Shown here: piece by piece, positions 43,053-51,166 of the stretch | Position numbering within the stretch: the stretch's first letter is position 1 | How the letters are laid out: each line of letters starts with the position of its first letter | Origin: Arthrobacter humicola | GTDB lineage: Bacteria > Actinomycetota > Actinomycetes > Actinomycetales > Micrococcaceae | Assembly (NCBI RefSeq): GCF_022803015.1 | Contig: NZ_JAFKON010000005.1 | Span: 1-64,000, forward strand | Direction: 5' to 3' | Length of the DNA stretch: 64,000 nucleotides | Translations under genes and position numbers: made by a program | The notes under the pieces: model-generated | What the model was told of the DNA's origin: nothing | The model's input: only the letters and a program-made list of their open reading frames with translations | The model's database searches: none

Positions 43053-43184
43053 ATGTTTTGTCGTCGTCCATGGGGTCTTTCCTGCCGCCCCAGAGCGGGG
43101 CGGTCCAGGTTCGACCCCCGGACGTGCCTCGTTTCTTCAACTGCAAATGCCTCTACCGGTGCCACATCAGGAGGAAAGTCATGA
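43053..43184 (+). CDS. short upstream ORF coupled to the secreted propeller protein
   Basis: 43 codons, beginning MFCRRPWGLSCRPRAGRSRF, Arg/Cys-rich, with no recognisable domain. AGGAGG lies seven bases upstream. Its TGA overlaps the ATG of the next gene (ATGA). It is probably a leader peptide or coupling ORF rather than a functional protein. The second leader copy has an unrelated short ORF in the same arrangement, which argues that position, not peptide sequence, matters. Confidence 0.45.
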   Translation: MFCRRPWGLSCRPRAGRSRFDPRTCLVSSTANASTGATSGGKS

Positions 43185-45646
43185 GTATCGTCGAGGTATT
43201 CGGGAAGAATCCCGCGCGGCCGTGCGGGGACGAGGGGCACCTACCGCGCTCAACGAGGCAGGCGTTGTCGACGCACTCCGTCCTGCGCGCCACCCAAGGG
43301 GTGGTTGTCGGGGCTGTGGCTGTCGCCATGATGCTCGCGCTCGCGTTGTTGCCGGGTCCCGGTGCCTTGGCCGACACCGCGCCGTCAGATCCCGCCAACC
43401 CGGCCACGCCACCCACGGTCTCTGCGGACGGGTTGCCGACAGTGCAGATAGATGGTGTGGCGTGGCAGCAACTCGTCGTGGGCAACACTGTTTATGTGGT
43501 GGGTAGTTTCACGACCGCGCGACCGGCCGGTTCGGCTCCCGGGACCAACACAGTGGTTCGGAACAACATTCTGGCTTATGACATAACGACAGGAAATCTC
43601 AATACGACGTTCGCGCCGAGCCTGAATGCCCAGGCAAAGGCCATCACCGCAGCCCCCGATGGTTCCCGGATCTATGTCGCCGGCGCTTTCACCCAGGTCA
43701 ACGGCGTGTCGCAGCCCTACGTGGCGGCGCTGAATCCGGCCACGGGAGCCCTGATCACGAGTTTTGCCCCGAAAGTGAATTCGCGCGTGTACGCCCTGGC
43801 AGCCACGAACACTTCCGTCTTCATGGGCGGCTGGTTCAGCGGCGTCGGTTCTGTCAGCCGGTCCCGCCTAGCTGCGGTCCGCGCCTCAGATGCTGCGCTG
43901 CTGAGCTGGAATCCTGTGGTCGCGGGTGGAGACGTCAACAACATGGTGATCTCTCCAGATGGCACAAAGTTGGTCGCGGGCGGGAGCTTCACAAGTGTGA
44001 ACGGATCGAGCAACCCGGGTTACGGCATGGCGGCCCTGAACACTTTGACGGGGGACCTATTGCCGTGGGCCGTCAACGGCGTGGCCCGCAACGGTGGGGT
44101 CAACGCCTCAATCTATAGCCTTGCCACGGACGGAACGAGCGTTTACGGCACCGGCTATGTGTTCGGCTCGGGGGGCAACCTCGAAGGTGCATTCTCCGCC
44201 ACCTGGAACGGAGGGGTGGTCAACTGGGTGGAAGACTGCCACGGAGACTCTTATGGTGTTTACCCCTCGGACACAGCGGTCTACGTCGTGGGCCACCCCC
44301 ATTACTGCGGCAATATCGGAGGCTTCCCCGAGACCTCCCCTCGAACCCATCACCGCGCCCTTTCCTTCAGTAAGGCCCGAACAGGCACCATAACGACTGA
44401 ACCGAGCACCAGCTACTTTAACTTTGCTGGCACCCCCCGGCCATCCCTCCTGCCCTGGTTCCCGGACATTGACGCCGGAACATTTACCGGCGCCAGCCAG
44501 GGCGCTTGGACTGTGACTGGAAATTCGCAGTACGTCATTTTGGGCGGAGAGTTTCCCAAGGTCAACGGAATCCCTCAGCAGGGACTGGTCAGGTTCGCGG
44601 TCAAGAGCCTTGCCCCGAACAAACGAGGGCCCGTACTGACCGGCAGTGCCATGAACCCGACCCTGCTCTCTACGAAACCCGGAACCGCTCGTGTGGGTTG
44701 GCGGGCCGACTGGGACCAGGACAACGAGAACCTGAAGTATGAAGTCATCCGCGACGGCAATGAGGCCACGCCCATCTACACCAAAACCCAAGCGTCGACC
44801 TTCTGGAATCGGCCGGCAATGGGGGTCGTGGACTCGGGCCTCGTGCCAGGATCCACCCACAACTACCGCATCAAGATCACGGACCCGCTAGGCAACGTGA
44901 CCAGGTCAGACAATGTCAACGTGACTGTGGCCTCGGCAAGTCTGAGCGCGTATGCCCAAGGCGTACTCACGGATGGTGCCGGGAGTTTCTGGAGGCTCGG
45001 AGAGGCAAGCGGTAACACTTTCGCCGACTGGGCCGGATGGGCAGACGCCGTCGTCGGCCCAGGCGTTACCAGGGGCACGCCGGGCGCAATTGTGGGGGAT
45101 GCGAACACTGCGACGACGTTTAGCGGAATCGCAAGCGGATTCGCATCCACGCAGACGTCAATCCCCGGGCCCAGCGTGTTCAGCGCGGAAACCTGGATCA
45201 AGACGACCACCACGGCCGGCGGCAAGATTCTAGGCTTTGGCGACAGATCAACGGGAACATCCATTAAATATGACAGGCACGTCTACATGGACAATTCGGG
45301 CAAAATCTACTTTGGCGTAAACAACGGCGTGCGCAGGACGCTGAGTACCGCAAGAAGCTATAACGACGGCAACTGGCATCAGATCGTGGCAAGCCTGGGA
45401 TCGAGCGGGATGGCCCTCTACATCGACGGCGTACGGGTCGTTCAGCGGACTGATGTGACACGCGGGCAGGACTTTGCAGGCTACTGGAGAATAGGCGGGG
45501 ACAGCACCGCTAATTGGCCCGGCGTCCGGTCGAGCAACTTCTTCCAGGGTGTCATTGACGAAGTCTCGATTTACCCCGGCGTATTGAGCCCGGCGCAGGT
45601 CCAGAAACACTACGTCGATTCCGGTCGCACTCCAGTCACTCCATGA
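43181..45646 (+). CDS. secreted beta-propeller / LamG surface protein
   Basis: An 821-residue exported protein. The signal segment is residues about 36-64 with predicted cleavage at GALA-DTAP. Residues about 70-440 are propeller-like repeats (AITAAPDGSRIYVAGAFTQV, MVISPDGTKLVAGGSFTSV) with a conserved Cys pair (VEDCHGDSYG and HYCGNIGG). About 450-580 is fibronectin-type-like, and about 590-815 a LamG/concanavalin-like domain (FSAETWIKTTTTAGGKILGF). It is paralogous along its whole length to the first half of the 1590-residue protein at 51163. AGGAGGAAA fixes the start. A role in adhesion or glycan binding at the cell surface is inferred from the domains. Confidence 0.85.
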   Translation: MSIVEVFGKNPARPCGDEGHLPRSTRQALSTHSVLRATQGVVVGAVAVAMMLALALLPGPGALADTAPSDPANPATPPTVSADGLPTVQIDGVAWQQLVVGNTVYVVGSFTTARPAGSAPGTNTVVRNNILAYDITTGNLNTTFAPSLNAQAKAITAAPDGSRIYVAGAFTQVNGVSQPYVAALNPATGALITSFAPKVNSRVYALAATNTSVFMGGWFSGVGSVSRSRLAAVRASDAALLSWNPVVAGGDVNNMVISPDGTKLVAGGSFTSVNGSSNPGYGMAALNTLTGDLLPWAVNGVARNGGVNASIYSLATDGTSVYGTGYVFGSGGNLEGAFSATWNGGVVNWVEDCHGDSYGVYPSDTAVYVVGHPHYCGNIGGFPETSPRTHHRALSFSKARTGTITTEPSTSYFNFAGTPRPSLLPWFPDIDAGTFTGASQGAWTVTGNSQYVILGGEFPKVNGIPQQGLVRFAVKSLAPNKRGPVLTGSAMNPTLLSTKPGTARVGWRADWDQDNENLKYEVIRDGNEATPIYTKTQASTFWNRPAMGVVDSGLVPGSTHNYRIKITDPLGNVTRSDNVNVTVASASLSAYAQGVLTDGAGSFWRLGEASGNTFADWAGWADAVVGPGVTRGTPGAIVGDANTATTFSGIASGFASTQTSIPGPSVFSAETWIKTTTTAGGKILGFGDRSTGTSIKYDRHVYMDNSGKIYFGVNNGVRRTLSTARSYNDGNWHQIVASLGSSGMALYIDGVRVVQRTDVTRGQDFAGYWRIGGDSTANWPGVRSSNFFQGVIDEVSIYPGVLSPAQVQKHYVDSGRTPVTP

Positions 45647-45702
45647 GTGCAAGGGAACACCTAGCCTCTACAGGGCTTTGAACGACCTCCCGAATAACTG
45701 CC

Positions 45703-45738
45703 GCGTCCCACGGGCCCCTTAGGGCTCCCGTGGGACGC
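45703..45738 (+). terminator. terminator after the propeller/LamG gene
   Basis: A 12-bp perfect stem, GCGTCCCACGGG (45703-45714) with 45727-45738, extended by a CCC/GGG inner pairing. It lies 57 bases after the stop. Confidence 0.8.
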
Positions 45739-46010
45739 CGCTGCGTCTGCGCCGTCGCGTCTGCGTCCGAGACCAACAGTCGCAGGCACCTGCCCGGTTC
45801 GGGATCTTGCCGACTGCACGCAGCTGATCCACACTCGTCCCCGCAGTTCCGGCCAAGCCCATGAGGAACGGCCCTAACCGGGCCGAATCGACCGCTTGCG
45901 TCCCTGCGACGTACGGGTATTTCACTATCGCTTGTGGGTATTCGGTGCAGGTACTCAGCCAATCTAAATAAATCCTACAAGTGGTTACCCGGATGAATAG
46001 GGGTAGACCC
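45739..46010. other. intergenic region upstream of the glycan operon leader
   Basis: About 270 bases without a recognisable gene. The last 90 bases are AT-rich relative to the genome, with TAAATA at 45965-45970 about 45 bases before the leader. They presumably hold the promoter of the glycan operon, though no clear -35 partner is seen. Minus-strand frames here have no family resemblance. Confidence 0.5.
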
Positions 46011-46077
46011 CACTCGTGTGCAGGGCAGGTCCATCCCCTTGACTAGGGGGACCAAAGCCGACCGAGTCATTAGAAGG
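46011..46077 (+). promoter_or_regulatory. conserved 67-nt leader, copy B
   Basis: The second copy of the leader at 42979. Here GGTCC-GGACC and TCCCC-GGGGA pairings form a hairpin topped by TTGACTA, and GACC pairs with GGTC at the 3' end, covering the AAGG ribosome binding site. That site is seven bases before the ATG of a short ORF, exactly as in copy A. It probably controls the exopolysaccharide operon at the RNA level. Confidence 0.65.
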
Positions 46078-46084
46078 TCTCAGC

Positions 46085-46303
46085 ATGTATGACCAACAGC
46101 TTCAGTGGGTCCCCCCCGGTTTGTTCCTAATGGATGAGCCTCACCGGCAGAGCGCACGGGAAATGACGCTCTCGCACCGGCAGACGCCAGCCGCCGCCCT
46201 CCTGACCCGGCGCCACACTTTGCCCCCGTTCGCAGCGCTCACTGCTGCGAATAGTTGCGGGTCGTCTAATCGGCTCAAGGAAATCGGCGGCGGGCATGAG
46301 TGA
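46085..46303 (+). CDS. short upstream ORF coupled to the glycan operon
   Basis: 72 codons, starting MYDQQLQWVPPGLFLMDEPH, with no recognisable domain. AAGG lies seven bases upstream. It ends in a TGA at 46301-46303 inside the first codons of the sugar-phosphate transferase gene (overlap of eight bases). It may be a coupling ORF. Confidence 0.4.
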   Translation: MYDQQLQWVPPGLFLMDEPHRQSAREMTLSHRQTPAAALLTRRHTLPPFAALTAANSCGSSNRLKEIGGGHE

Positions 46304-47873
46304 CGTCAAGCACCGCCGGCTACTCCATGCGGGGGTACGCCCCACGAACACTATCCGAACCCAGGCCCCGGCAAAAATTTCAACGAGGCCTCAGCATTCG
46401 GTATGGGATGACGAATCCCCTGCCGATATCGCCGTTCCCCGGAGTGCAGCCACCCGCCGGTGGAAAAAATTCTCCAATCATCTCCGAATCACTGATGCGA
46501 CAGCGATTTTCATTTCGGTCGCCTCGGCTTACCTTTTCCGCTTCGGCGCCGAGGTGCCGGCGGCGGCCGAGTGGGACTTTGAAACCAGCTACATCGTGGT
46601 ATCAATGCTGATCCTGGTCACCTGGATTGCAGTTCTGGAGATTTACTCCACCCGAGATAGCCGGACGTTTGGTGCAGGCGCAACTGAATACAAGAGGGTA
46701 GTTCAAGCCACGCTCAAGCTATTCGGTGTCCTGGCAATAGCAATGGTCTTTGTCCGTTTCGATGTCGCACGGGGCTACTTTGCGATTGCCCTGCCCCTAG
46801 GGCTTGTGCTGCTCACCGGAAGCCGGTGGCTTTGGCGGAAGTGGCTGAACCAGCAGCGGAGCCGGGGCGAGTACCTCTCCCGAGTCATCGTGATCGGAGA
46901 TACGCCGGACGTCGAGTACGTGATCAACCAGATCGAACTGAATCCGGCCGCCGGTTATCAGATTTCCGGTGTGGCTTTGTCCACCCTGGATAAGTCCCTG
47001 GAGCTGCGGCCTCCCTGGTACCGCATTCCGGTTCTCTCGACACTGGCTGAGATTTCACGGATGGTCAAAGTCGCAGGCGCGGATGCCGTCATCGTTGCGG
47101 GCCCGCTCCCTGGAGGCAGCAAGTACATCCGGGAACTGGGATGGAAGCTCGAGGCTACCGGAACGGAACTCGTCCTGGCGTCACGCCTCACAAACGTTGC
47201 CGGTCCGCGAATCCACTGGCGCCCTGTAGACGGATTGCCGCTGGTGCATGTGGAGCTCCCTCAGTATGCCGGCGGCAAGCACGTACTGAAACGCGTAGTA
47301 GATGTCGTGGCTGCCTCAGCGGCGCTGGTGGTTTTGTCGCCCCTAATGCTGATCCTGGCCGTCATCGTCAAGCGCGACAGCGCGGGTCCAGTCATCTTCC
47401 GCCAGGTACGTGCGGGCAAGAACGGCGTTCCCTTCCACATGTTGAAGTTCCGGACGATGGTTCAGGCCGCTGAAACCGACATCGACTCCCTGCGAGACCT
47501 GAACGAGGGTGCCGGCCCGCTCTTCAAGATCCGAAATGATCCACGAATTACAGAATGCGGGCAATGGATGCGTAAGTTCTCCCTCGATGAGCTGCCCCAG
47601 TTCTGGAATGTGCTGACCGGCGAAATGAGCCTGGTCGGTCCCCGGCCCCCGCTGCCTCTCGAAGTCCAGAGCTATGAGAAATTCACCCACCGCCGGCTGC
47701 TGATTAAGCCCGGGATAACTGGGTTGTGGCAGATCAACGGCCGTTCCACCCTCCCCTGGGAGGAGAGCGTCCGACTGGATCTCTATTACGTGGAGAATTG
47801 GTCGCTCACGGGCGACCTCGTCATCCTGTGGAGAACCTTTAGAGCCATGCGCAGTCCCGTCGGTGCGTACTGA
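46296..47873 (+). CDS. exopolysaccharide initiating sugar-phosphate transferase
   Basis: A 525-residue polyprenyl-phosphate sugar-1-phosphate transferase of the WbaP/CpsE/ExoY type, which starts glycan synthesis on undecaprenyl phosphate. Four N-terminal membrane segments (about 65-185) precede a CoA-binding-like Rossmann domain (VIVIGDTPDVEYVI). A fifth membrane segment and the catalytic domain follow, with MLKFRTMV, KFSLDELPQFWNVL and MSLVGPRPPLP. The ATG overlaps the preceding short ORF. It is the first enzyme gene of a six-gene operon. Confidence 0.95.
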   Translation: MSDVKHRRLLHAGVRPTNTIRTQAPAKISTRPQHSVWDDESPADIAVPRSAATRRWKKFSNHLRITDATAIFISVASAYLFRFGAEVPAAAEWDFETSYIVVSMLILVTWIAVLEIYSTRDSRTFGAGATEYKRVVQATLKLFGVLAIAMVFVRFDVARGYFAIALPLGLVLLTGSRWLWRKWLNQQRSRGEYLSRVIVIGDTPDVEYVINQIELNPAAGYQISGVALSTLDKSLELRPPWYRIPVLSTLAEISRMVKVAGADAVIVAGPLPGGSKYIRELGWKLEATGTELVLASRLTNVAGPRIHWRPVDGLPLVHVELPQYAGGKHVLKRVVDVVAASAALVVLSPLMLILAVIVKRDSAGPVIFRQVRAGKNGVPFHMLKFRTMVQAAETDIDSLRDLNEGAGPLFKIRNDPRITECGQWMRKFSLDELPQFWNVLTGEMSLVGPRPPLPLEVQSYEKFTHRRLLIKPGITGLWQINGRSTLPWEESVRLDLYYVENWSLTGDLVILWRTFRAMRSPVGAY

Positions 47874-47883
47874 AGGAGATGCT

Positions 47884-48342
47884 ATGACCCCCCGAATCGG
47901 CTATGCAGCGGGCGCCTTTGATCTATTTCATGTAGGCCACCTGAATTTGCTGCGGCAGGCCAAAGCGGAATGCGACTTCCTGGTTGCCGGCGTTGTCACC
48001 GATGAGCTCCTGGTCAAGACCAAGGGCCAGCCGCCGATAATTCCGCTGGCAGAACGTTTGGAAATCGTTCGCAATATCCGATTTGTAGATGATGCGATTT
48101 CTGAACACCTCCCGCGCAAGATCGACACCTGGCGTTCCAATCCCTTCGACGTTCTTTTCAAAGGGGACGACTGGAGGGGCACGCCCAAGGGCTTGGAGCT
48201 TGAACGAGATTTCGCGGCAGTGGGCGTGGACGTTGTCTATTTTCCCTACACCGTGCACACGTCGAGCACAGCCATTCGCCGGACCCTTGAGCTCCTAAAC
48301 TCCGACGCTCAGGGGTGGGTGCCCCTGCAAGGCATCCCCTAA
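47884..48342 (+). CDS. glycerol-3-phosphate cytidylyltransferase-like enzyme (TagD-like)
   Basis: A 152-residue nucleotidyltransferase. GAFDLFHVGHLNLL holds the HxGH nucleotide-binding motif, FKGDDWRGTP matches the GDDW motif of TagD-type enzymes, and HTSSTAIRRTL corresponds to the RTxGISST element. The likely reaction is CTP plus glycerol-3-phosphate (or another polyol phosphate) to CDP-alcohol. AAGGAGAT precedes the chosen ATG. It sits two genes before a CDP-alcohol phosphotransferase that would use its product. Confidence 0.85.
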   Translation: MTPRIGYAAGAFDLFHVGHLNLLRQAKAECDFLVAGVVTDELLVKTKGQPPIIPLAERLEIVRNIRFVDDAISEHLPRKIDTWRSNPFDVLFKGDDWRGTPKGLELERDFAAVGVDVVYFPYTVHTSSTAIRRTLELLNSDAQGWVPLQGIP

Positions 48343-48414
48343 TTCAAAACGTTCGGGCCCCACGGGGCCAGCCAGCAGGTCTCTCTAAAACCACAAAGTC
48401 CCCGGGGGGGAAAA

Positions 48415-49611
48415 ATGAAACATAAAGCTGTTCGGCGTGCCGGATTACGTATTGCACTGGTCGGGACACGGGGTGTGCCCGCACATTACGGCGGCTTCGA
48501 AACCTGTGTCGAGGAAGTGGGGCGCAGGCTAGCTGAGCGGGGCCATCTGGTAACGGTCTACTGCCGCTCCGGAAACGGCATAGACACCCGCGTCAAGGAA
48601 TACGAGGGGATGCAGCTTGTGCATCTGCCGGCACTCCGCCGACGCTCACTCGAGACTTTGAGCCACACCGGATTGTCGGTGGCTCATCTGCTGTTCCGCA
48701 GGGCTGACGCCACAATCGTTTTCAACGCAGCGAACGCTCCTTGGCTTCCCCTTCTCCGGTTGGCGCGCATTCCAGTGGCCACCCACATGGACGGCCTGGA
48801 ATGGAAGCGGGCCAAGTGGGGGACCCTCGGGAAACGGTACTACCGCTGGGCAGAGAGATTTTCCGTCCGGTTTTCCAATGCCCTTATTGCAGATGCAGCC
48901 GGGATTCGTGACTACTACCGCGCCACCTTCAATGCCGCCACCCAGCTGATTTCGTACGGCGCACCCTTACTTGCGCCCCGGGAGCCGGAACGTCTCGCGG
49001 GCATTGGCCTGTCCTCCGGGCAGTACCATCTCGTGGTGGCCCGGCTGGAGCCGGAAAACCACGTTCATATGATCGTTGAAGGCTATGTCCGGAGCGCCGC
49101 CAAGCTCCCCTTAGTCGTCGTGGGAACCACGCCTTACGGCCAGGAGTACAGCCAAAAGGTACAGGATTCCGCAGACTCGAGAGTGCGATTCCTCGGCGGG
49201 GTTTGGGACCAGGAGTTGCTGGATGAGCTGTACGCCAACGCCTTGGTCTACTGGCACGGCCATTCTGTCGGGGGCACCAATCCTTCCCTGCTCCGGGCGA
49301 TCGGTGCGGGTACGGCGACCAACGCTTTTGACGTCAACTTCAACCGCGAGGTGCTGGAGTCAGCCGGCGAATACTTCCGCGACCCGGCCGACGTCGCACG
49401 GTTGGCCGAGGACTCTGAGGCGCGTCTCGCCGGAACCAGATCGAGAGGGAGCCAAGCCCGGGAAATTGCGGCGAAGTACGACTGGGACCTGGTGGCAGAT
49501 CTTTACGAAACGCTGTGCTACGGGCTGGACTCCGGTGCCCTGACCCACGCTCAAAACAGCGAACCCCCTGCCGCCGGACGGGCGCAGGACGAAAGCCGGG
49601 TGGCATCGTGA
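48415..49611 (+). CDS. glycosyltransferase, GT4 family with DUF1972-type N-terminus
   Basis: A 398-residue GT-B glycosyltransferase. ALVGTRGVPAHYGGFETCVE is the signature of DUF1972-type GT4 enzymes (rhamnosyltransferase-like). VVARLEPENHVHMIVEGY and GHSVGGTNPSLLRAIGAG form the C-terminal nucleotide-sugar site. It would add a sugar to the lipid-linked glycan. A GGGGGGG stretch precedes the ATG. Its stop overlaps the GTG of the next gene (GTGA). The last 40 residues are polar and unconserved in appearance. Confidence 0.9.
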   Translation: MKHKAVRRAGLRIALVGTRGVPAHYGGFETCVEEVGRRLAERGHLVTVYCRSGNGIDTRVKEYEGMQLVHLPALRRRSLETLSHTGLSVAHLLFRRADATIVFNAANAPWLPLLRLARIPVATHMDGLEWKRAKWGTLGKRYYRWAERFSVRFSNALIADAAGIRDYYRATFNAATQLISYGAPLLAPREPERLAGIGLSSGQYHLVVARLEPENHVHMIVEGYVRSAAKLPLVVVGTTPYGQEYSQKVQDSADSRVRFLGGVWDQELLDELYANALVYWHGHSVGGTNPSLLRAIGAGTATNAFDVNFNREVLESAGEYFRDPADVARLAEDSEARLAGTRSRGSQAREIAAKYDWDLVADLYETLCYGLDSGALTHAQNSEPPAAGRAQDESRVAS

Positions 49612-50408
49612 GCAGGGTAGGAGCACAGCATGCTCGGACGTCACCGCCGCGGACCGGCTTCAAGGGAACGCTCGCAGCGCTGGGATCCGCCCAGAAACCA
49701 GTAGCGGCCGGGGCCCCGCCATATTCCATACTCGTCAACCGGCGGGCCGGCAGATTCGTCGCGGCAGCAGCGTATCGCGCCGGCATGTCCCCTAACCAGG
49801 TCACCGCGGTCAGTGCAACCTTCACCTTTGGCGGGATAATCCTGCTGGCCACGACCGCCCCGGCTGGGTGGGTCGGGGCACTCGTCTGGGCAGCGCTGGC
49901 GCTGGGATACATCTTTGACTCCGCAGACGGGCAGTTGGCGCGGCTCCAAGGGAGTGGCTCCGTGGCCGGAGAATGGCTGGACCACGTCGTGGACAGTACG
50001 AAGATCGTCAGCCTGCACCTTGCCGTTCTCATCGCGGCCTTCCGCCATTTCCAGCTTCCCTCGGATGGATGGCTCCTGGTTCCGATTGGCTACGCCATCG
50101 TCGGAACCGTGTCGTTCTTTGCGATGATCTTGAACGATCAGCTCAAGGCAGTGGTGCTGCTGAAGTCCGGCCGCGCTGCCATCCCCAGGAAGTCGTCAGC
50201 GCTCAAATCTGCGCTTTTAGTCCCCACTGACTACGGAGTGCTGTGTTTGGTGTTCCTGCTGCTGGGGGCCCCGCTTGCCTTCTTCACGGTTTACAGCTTG
50301 TTCTTCGCGCTCAACGCAATGCATCTGGCAGTGGCTTCGACCCGGTGGTTTGGCGATATGAGAAGCCTCTCAACATCCAAATTGGTCTCAACTCGGAGCG
50401 AATCATGA
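49608..50408 (+). CDS. CDP-alcohol phosphatidyltransferase family protein
   Basis: A 266-residue membrane enzyme with about six hydrophobic segments. The full catalytic signature D-x2-DG-x2-AR-x8-G-x3-D-x3-D is present from FDSADGQLARLQGSG through GEWLDHVVDS. This family transfers an alcohol phosphate or phosphatidyl group from a CDP compound to an alcohol acceptor. Next to a TagD-like enzyme in a glycan operon, it probably uses the CDP-alcohol made there to modify a glycan or glycolipid; this is inference. It overlaps both neighbours by four bases. Confidence 0.9.
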   Translation: MSRVGAQHARTSPPRTGFKGTLAALGSAQKPVAAGAPPYSILVNRRAGRFVAAAAYRAGMSPNQVTAVSATFTFGGIILLATTAPAGWVGALVWAALALGYIFDSADGQLARLQGSGSVAGEWLDHVVDSTKIVSLHLAVLIAAFRHFQLPSDGWLLVPIGYAIVGTVSFFAMILNDQLKAVVLLKSGRAAIPRKSSALKSALLVPTDYGVLCLVFLLLGAPLAFFTVYSLFFALNAMHLAVASTRWFGDMRSLSTSKLVSTRSES

Positions 50409-51166
50409 ATAACAGCACGAATACTGCAGAGGGCCGTCCCCTGGACAGCCGGCGGAGAGTCCAGTTCCTGGTGATCGGATTTATCCTGACCGTGTTCCTG
50501 ATAGGAGCCATCATCTGGGGGACCAGCCAGTCCTCCAACCACCGTCCCGCGGGTCTAGCTGGCTCCTCAACCGGGGTTGTTGCGACGCCGACACCGACAG
50601 CGACGCCGACGGAGACGGCAATGCAATCCTTGCCGGGCGGCACAACTGCCCCGGCCTCGCCGGCTTCCGCGCCGGCCCCGGAGCCGACGGCGGCCAGCCC
50701 GGCTCCTGCGCCCGCGACCGGCAGCGACGCGCAGCTTGCCAACGTGGACCAGCCTGTCGCGCCGCCGGTCCCGCTGGATCAACCAGCATCCATACGGGAA
50801 GGCATCACCGCCGAGATCACCGAGTTTGAGAGCGTCCAGGGACAGGCTCAAAAAGCCGGTGAGGTCGCTGGCCCATCCCTCCGGTTCACCGTCACTCTCC
50901 ACAACAGCACGGACCGCCCCCTTACGACGGCGGACGTCGTAGTGAACGTCAGCGCAGGTGCGGAGGATCTGCCTTCCATCACGCTCAGCGGGCCTGATGT
51001 GTCCGAATTTCCCCCCACGATCGCCCCCGGGGAGTCCGGCTCGGCCACGTATGTTTTCCTGGTTCCCGTAGACCAACGGGACAAGGTTCGAGTTCTCGTG
51101 AATTTTCAGGTTGATTCGCCTATTGCGGCATTCGAAGGTGCCGCACCGACAGAAGGTAAGCCATGA
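50405..51166 (+). CDS. single-pass membrane protein of the glycan operon
   Basis: A 253-residue protein with one membrane helix (VQFLVIGFILTVFLIGAIIW, about residues 19-38), a 70-residue Pro/Ala/Thr-rich spacer, and an extracytoplasmic beta-sandwich-like domain of about 110 residues (LRFTVTLHNSTDRPLTTADV to the end) resembling DUF4352-type domains. The spacer suggests it spans the cell wall. I recognise no named function. It overlaps the CDP-alcohol transferase and the giant secreted protein genes by ATGA each, so it is made in fixed proportion to them. Confidence 0.75.
   Translation: MNNSTNTAEGRPLDSRRRVQFLVIGFILTVFLIGAIIWGTSQSSNHRPAGLAGSSTGVVATPTPTATPTETAMQSLPGGTTAPASPASAPAPEPTAASPAPAPATGSDAQLANVDQPVAPPVPLDQPASIREGITAEITEFESVQGQAQKAGEVAGPSLRFTVTLHNSTDRPLTTADVVVNVSAGAEDLPSITLSGPDVSEFPPTIAPGESGSATYVFLVPVDQRDKVRVLVNFQVDSPIAAFEGAAPTEGKP

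Noticed and set aside
45248..45962. Minus-strand frames of 108-134 codons near the end of the propeller gene
   Set aside because: They overlap the real gene or the terminator and show no family resemblance or ribosome binding site.
42979..46077. Firm annotation of the two leaders as c-di-GMP-I riboswitches
   Set aside because: The resemblance is limited to short segments. The apical loop is not GNRA-type and the third helix is not clear, so only a conserved leader of unknown type is claimed.
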